A DNA stretch of 64,000 nucleotides. It comes from Candidatus Rickettsiella isopodorum (GTDB lineage Bacteria; Pseudomonadota; Gammaproteobacteria; Diplorickettsiales; Diplorickettsiaceae). The DNA is taken from positions 310,001 to 374,000 of the forward strand of contig NZ_LUKY01000032.1 in assembly GCF_001881495.1 (NCBI RefSeq), read 5' to 3'. A program made the translations under genes and the position numbers. Shown piece after piece: positions 60,500-64,000 of the stretch. Under the pieces are notes generated by a model, which made no database searches, was not told where the DNA came from, and saw nothing but the letters and a program-made list of their open reading frames with translations. How positions within the stretch are numbered: position 1 is the first letter of the stretch; each line of letters begins with the position of its first letter.

Positions 60500-60931
60500 A
60501 TGGCCATACCACAACCTGAAAAAGAATTAGATGCTGCGTTTCTAACCGCTTGGCAACTAAAAGAAAAAATTAAAGAAAACTATATCTCAAGAACCCGTCA
60601 TATTCACTTGAAAAAAGATGAAATACAAGAAGAAATCATAGGATTTATAAAATCAAATCGAGAAGTAGTTAAGCGATATATTGAAAACAAAACAACGACT
60701 GAAGATATCCTATTAGCTCAGATTATGAAACAATTTGAGGGGATACACAAGACGATAGAATCTTATAAACAAACCCGAAAATTTTTTCAGAATAATCCAA
60801 ATAATTTTATTAAGGAAATAGAAAAAAAGCTCAAAGATATTAATGAAATATTTAATATGCTTCACTGGAAATACCCCGATATACCCGCTGAATCTATCAA
60901 GCTTACGACTGATCCCAGGTTTAACCGCTAA
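60500..60931 (+). CDS. Unknown small helical protein (143 aa)
   Basis: The product begins MAIPQPEKELDAAFLTAWQL and is charged (lysine/glutamate-rich), helical throughout, with no signal peptide or membrane segment. No Shine-Dalgarno sequence is seen before the ATG. The stop overlaps the 3' end of the UbiH-family gene by 11 bp. It is AT-rich and has no recognised family. It is a possible small effector or chaperone, without direct evidence. Confidence 0.55.
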   Translation: MAIPQPEKELDAAFLTAWQLKEKIKENYISRTRHIHLKKDEIQEEIIGFIKSNREVVKRYIENKTTTEDILLAQIMKQFEGIHKTIESYKQTRKFFQNNPNNFIKEIEKKLKDINEIFNMLHWKYPDIPAESIKLTTDPRFNR

Positions 60932-62123
60932 AATTCCCTATCGCATAACGAGTGATAACATTTTTCAAACAAGCTAGATTATTGATAAGACCTAATCCGT
61001 ACTGGCGCGTTTTCTGTAATATCGGATTGCTAGCGGCAAATAGATATTTAATGCTATCCACACCACCCATCATGACACGATTATGAAAACGACGCTCTCT
61101 TTCATAACGGCGTAAAGTATGAAACGCACTTATCGATCGATGTTTCTGCTTTGCCTCGATGATCACCTTTGCTAAACACTGTGCATCAGCCAAACCTAAA
61201 TTTGCACCCTGCCCCGCTAAGGGATGTAGTGTATGCGCCGCATCACCGATTAAAGCAACACTCGATTTTATGTACTGCTCTGATTCTTGGATTTTTAATG
61301 GATAACTTAAACGTGGACTTGTCGAAGCAATTTGACCTAAACACTGTTCGAAAACTTTGGTTAATTCTCCACAAAAAAGTTCGTCATTTAGCGCTTCCAA
61401 GCGTCGTATTTCTTCGGGTGTATTCGACCAAACAATGGAACATTGATGTGCATCTCTTAAAGGTAAAAAAGCCAAAGGACCATTCGCTAAAAAAACCTGT
61501 CTTGCTATCTGGTCGTGCGTCAATTCAGTTTGTACCGTTGCAATGAGTGCACGCTGCACATAATCAGTCGCTTTAATTGGCAAATCAGCCCATTGTCGAA
61601 CTTTAGATTGCTCCCCATCGGCACCGACTAGCAAACGGGTACTTATTTCTGCTCCAGACGCTAATGTAACTACCACTTGATTTTTTTCTATCTGCATATC
61701 GACTAATGCATCCGGTGTAAACCAAGTCAACTCACTATTCGTTTTTGCTTGTGTGTGTAGTGCTTGTTCTAAATCATAATTCTTGACGATATAACCTAAA
61801 CTGGCTTGACCGATATCCGCACTATCAAAAAAAAGATGGGCTGCTTGTCCAGATTCCCATACTTGCATACTACGGAACGGCGCATCGTGTTTTCTGTTGA
61901 ACCGCTGCCAAACATTCAGTTCTTGCAAATAATGCTGCGAACCCAAAGTAATAGCAATAACGCGAAGTTGAGAAGTAAGACTTGAGGATATATTAGGAGA
62001 AGTCTCTTTATTTATTAGGGCGATCTTTAAATCTTGATCCTTTAAGTGACAAGCCAGTGTTAAGCCAACAATACCTCCGCCAACAATAACGATATCATAA
62101 TCAGTTTGTACTTCTAAAGTCAT
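60921..62123 (-). CDS. UbiH/UbiI/UbiF-family FAD-dependent monooxygenase (ubiquinone synthesis)
   Basis: This flavin hydroxylase (400 residues) acts on the benzoquinone ring in ubiquinone synthesis. Motifs are the N-terminal FAD Rossmann DIVIVGGGIVGLTLACHL, the DG segment LVGADGEQSKVRQWA, and the second FAD motif GDAAHTLHPLAGQGANLGL. Because the C-terminus of a separate UbiH is visible upstream at 63828, this is a paralogue such as UbiI (VisC) or UbiF; position 5 or 6 hydroxylation cannot be told. It overlaps maeA by 4 bp (ATGA), so it is part of the ubiH-maeA unit. Confidence 0.88.
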   Translation of the reverse strand: MTLEVQTDYDIVIVGGGIVGLTLACHLKDQDLKIALINKETSPNISSSLTSQLRVIAITLGSQHYLQELNVWQRFNRKHDAPFRSMQVWESGQAAHLFFDSADIGQASLGYIVKNYDLEQALHTQAKTNSELTWFTPDALVDMQIEKNQVVVTLASGAEISTRLLVGADGEQSKVRQWADLPIKATDYVQRALIATVQTELTHDQIARQVFLANGPLAFLPLRDAHQCSIVWSNTPEEIRRLEALNDELFCGELTKVFEQCLGQIASTSPRLSYPLKIQESEQYIKSSVALIGDAAHTLHPLAGQGANLGLADAQCLAKVIIEAKQKHRSISAFHTLRRYERERRFHNRVMMGGVDSIKYLFAASNPILQKTRQYGLGLINNLACLKNVITRYAIGNFSG

Positions 62124-63826
62124 AATGACTCAGAATATTGATAAGTAACATATTCCGGATACCAAAATTGACGATCGATTTCTTCAGCTAAATCAATCGA
62201 CTCCGAAATTTTTGCTAATCCTTCCTGGCGCGCTTGAGTTGCTACAGCGAGCCCAATACAGCGACTAATCGCATGTATGTCTTCAAAATTAGGTAATAAT
62301 GCATTTTTTGTATCGGAAGTTTGGCTAACAAAACGACTTAAGGCTTTAGATGCTTCCCAAAGCATTCCCTCGCTCAAATGCGTCGCTTGAGCTATGACGA
62401 CACCCAAACCTATTCCTGGATAAATAAGGGCATTATTACACTGTGCAATTGATATTTTTTCACCTTTAAAATCAACTTGACCAAAAGGACTACCCGTCGC
62501 AATGAGCGCACGTCCTTCTGTCCAATTGAGTAAATCATCCGGAGTGGCTTCTGATTTCTCAGTAGGATTGGATAAAGGAAAAATAATAGGATCTTCGACC
62601 TGTGCAGCCATAGTTTTAACAATCGCTTCAGTGAAAATTCCACCTTGACCAGAGCAACCGATTAATACCGTGGGTTTAAATTGTTTCACCACATCATACA
62701 ATTGTAACGTAGTGACTGTTTCACCCATCAAATGTTGTGCATAGGGTTTTTGAAAAATAGTCAGCCCCGACGTTGCATCATGTATCAAACCATGTCGACC
62801 TACCAAATAAAATCGTGATAAGGCTTCTTCTCTAGATAGACCTTGTCGTACCATCCCTGCACAGAGTTGGTCAGCAATCCCGGTGCCTGCTGTTCCAGCA
62901 CCCACAATAACAACACGCTGTTCAGTTAAAGGAATTTTAGTCCGATGGATAGCAGATAAAAGTGCAACCAAAGTCACCACACCCGTTCCTTGCATATCAT
63001 CATTAAAAGTACACATTTGGTCATGATAGCGTTCTAAATTACGCCTAGCATTTTCCCGACCAAAGTCTTCCCAATGTAAATAAGCTCGAGGTAATTTTCG
63101 TTGTATCGCTGAGACTATGTTTTCTACCATATCATCATATTTTTGACCCGCTAAGCGTGGATGACGCCAGCCCAAATACATCGGATCATTCAGTAATTGT
63201 TCATTGTTAGTTCCGACATCGATTTGAATAGGTAATAACCGATTGGGATGAATGCCCGCACACAAAACATAAACCATCAATTTTACAATACAGATATCCA
63301 TTCCACCAACCCCTTGATCGCCAATACCTAATACCCCTTCGCCATCCGTCATCACGATAATATCCACTTCGGAATTCAAACGATTTTCCAGGATTTCATC
63401 AATATGATCTCTATTTGGATAAGCGATATACAAACCTCTTGGTTGCTGGAATTCATGGCTAAATTGCTCAACGGCTTTTCCAACCGTCGGCGTATACAAA
63501 ATAGGCAACATTTCAGTTAAATGTTGACTCACTAATTTATAAAACAACACCTCATTCGTATTATGCAAACTACGTAGATAAAGATGCTTTTCTAAATTAT
63601 TTTCTTTTTTTAAAAATTGTTGATAAACACGTAATTCTTGTTGCTGCAAACTTTCAATACTATACGGTAACTTACCCCGTAATCCCAATTGTTGCCGTTC
63701 TGATTCAGTAAATGCGGTACCTTTATTTAACTTAGCGGTAGTTAATAACGCTGAACCCAACGCGTTAGTTTCCAGGTAAAGAACCTTAGCATTTTTTTTA
63801 TCAATGATGGATCTAAATTTTGGCAT
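62120..63826 (-). CDS. maeA: NAD-dependent malic enzyme
   Basis: This enzyme converts malate to pyruvate and CO2 with NAD reduction. The conserved N-terminal ILYTPTVGKAVEQFS, IVMTDGEGVLGIGDQGVGG, FNDDMQGTGVVTLV and Rossmann motif IVGAGTAGTGIADQL are all present, and length 568 matches E. coli MaeA (565). It starts one base after the stop of the upstream ubiH and overlaps the next UbiH-family gene by 4 bp. Pyruvate production from malate fits an organism that lives on TCA intermediates or amino acids, which is inference. Confidence 0.95.
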   Translation of the reverse strand: MPKFRSIIDKKNAKVLYLETNALGSALLTTAKLNKGTAFTESERQQLGLRGKLPYSIESLQQQELRVYQQFLKKENNLEKHLYLRSLHNTNEVLFYKLVSQHLTEMLPILYTPTVGKAVEQFSHEFQQPRGLYIAYPNRDHIDEILENRLNSEVDIIVMTDGEGVLGIGDQGVGGMDICIVKLMVYVLCAGIHPNRLLPIQIDVGTNNEQLLNDPMYLGWRHPRLAGQKYDDMVENIVSAIQRKLPRAYLHWEDFGRENARRNLERYHDQMCTFNDDMQGTGVVTLVALLSAIHRTKIPLTEQRVVIVGAGTAGTGIADQLCAGMVRQGLSREEALSRFYLVGRHGLIHDATSGLTIFQKPYAQHLMGETVTTLQLYDVVKQFKPTVLIGCSGQGGIFTEAIVKTMAAQVEDPIIFPLSNPTEKSEATPDDLLNWTEGRALIATGSPFGQVDFKGEKISIAQCNNALIYPGIGLGVVIAQATHLSEGMLWEASKALSRFVSQTSDTKNALLPNFEDIHAISRCIGLAVATQARQEGLAKISESIDLAEEIDRQFWYPEYVTYQYSESL

Positions 63827-63827
63827 A

Positions 63828-64000
63828 CTAATATTCTTCTTTTTGTAAAGTTAAACCACGAGTCAAACCGGGAAGTCGGCCATGAATGCCCATTAAGCGG
63901 CGAGACAAATTTCTTTTACAACGTGGAAGTAAATCCATTGCTAATAGACCATTATTGTAAATGAAAGTCAACGGCCCGAAACGGGGCTGCAATCGCGTCA
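63828..64000 (-). CDS. ubiH: C-terminal end of UbiH-type monooxygenase (partial)
   Basis: The frame ending at 63828 encodes about 56 residues including RFGPLTFIYNNGLLAMDL, PRCKRNLSRRLMGIHGRLPG and a final TLQKEEY. The pattern of NxG-x-LLAMDLLP followed by a basic SRRLMG and PGLTRG is typical of UbiH C-termini. The stop (TAG) is one base before the maeA ATG, so the genes are coupled. Only the tail is in the window, so the full family assignment rests on this tail and the operon context. Confidence 0.65.
   Translation of the reverse strand, partial: TRLQPRFGPLTFIYNNGLLAMDLLPRCKRNLSRRLMGIHGRLPGLTRGLTLQKEEY

Overview
The window looks like a chromosomal segment of an AT-rich gammaproteobacterium in or near the order Legionellales (Coxiellaceae/Rickettsiella type). 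Most genes are single-copy housekeeping genes with clear gammaproteobacterial relatives (mreBCD, gatCAB, smc-zipA-ligA, thrS-infC-rpmI-rplT, dnaX-ybaB-recR, ubiH-maeA). The host-associated lifestyle is inferred from interspersed, very AT-rich lineage-specific genes (an ankyrin-repeat protein, a coiled-coil protein with an acidic tail, a possible ADP-ribosyltransferase-like protein) and from an amidase that ends in a eukaryotic-style CaaX box. The genus assignment is an inference; no rRNA gene is present.

Layout. 1-4.4 kb: start of a membrane protein, then LPS genes (two family-2 glycosyltransferases, an O-antigen ligase, a heptosyltransferase-type family-9 enzyme). 4.5-9.4 kb: two tiny coupled unknown genes, an AT-rich gap, a peptidoglycan amidase ending CCVIS, then mreD-mreC-mreB on the minus strand. 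9.5-17.9 kb: a plus-strand run gatC-gatA-gatB-miaB-phoH-ybeY-corC and a succinate-semialdehyde-type dehydrogenase. 17.9-20.2 kb: an unknown protein, dut, a glycine-zipper lipoprotein and repeats. 20.2-29 kb: smc, zipA, ligA and a PmrA/PmrB (QseB/QseC)-type two-component pair. 29-35 kb: an unknown coiled-coil protein, fadD, minC, prfC. 35-38.2 kb: tRNA-Ser, 4.5S SRP RNA, dnaX, ybaB, recR. 38.2-44.7 kb: an ADP-ribosyltransferase-like candidate, rplT-rpmI-infC-thrS, tRNA-Val, a structured palindromic element, uvrB. 44.8-52 kb: aminotransferase, MFS permease, rpmE, PagL-like lipid A deacylase, parC, EamA permease. 52-58.4 kb: ankyrin protein, dsbD, fis, a YejM/PbgA-like sulfatase, and a tRNA-Met preceded by a duplicated tRNA fragment. 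58.4-64 kb: radA, gmhB, a small unknown gene, a UbiH-family monooxygenase, malic enzyme, and the C-terminal end of ubiH.

Functional themes. The envelope is heavily represented: LPS assembly (glycosyltransferases, ligase, GmhB), lipid A trimming (PagL-like), LPS homeostasis (YejM-like), rod shape (MreBCD) and peptidoglycan amidase. Information processing genes sit in compact, often translationally coupled operons. Start-codon analysis suggests ATT initiation for both mreC and infC. Intergenic regions contain two dispersed small repeat families that appear not to have been named here before: a 60-100 nt element beginning TTGGATTTTTG and ending CAAAAATTCAAGTG (four copies), and a palindrome with the core CTTGAAGATG. 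The most unusual single observation is the cytosol-type, signal-peptide-less peptidoglycan amidase with a C-terminal CaaX box, which suggests a host-lipidated effector.
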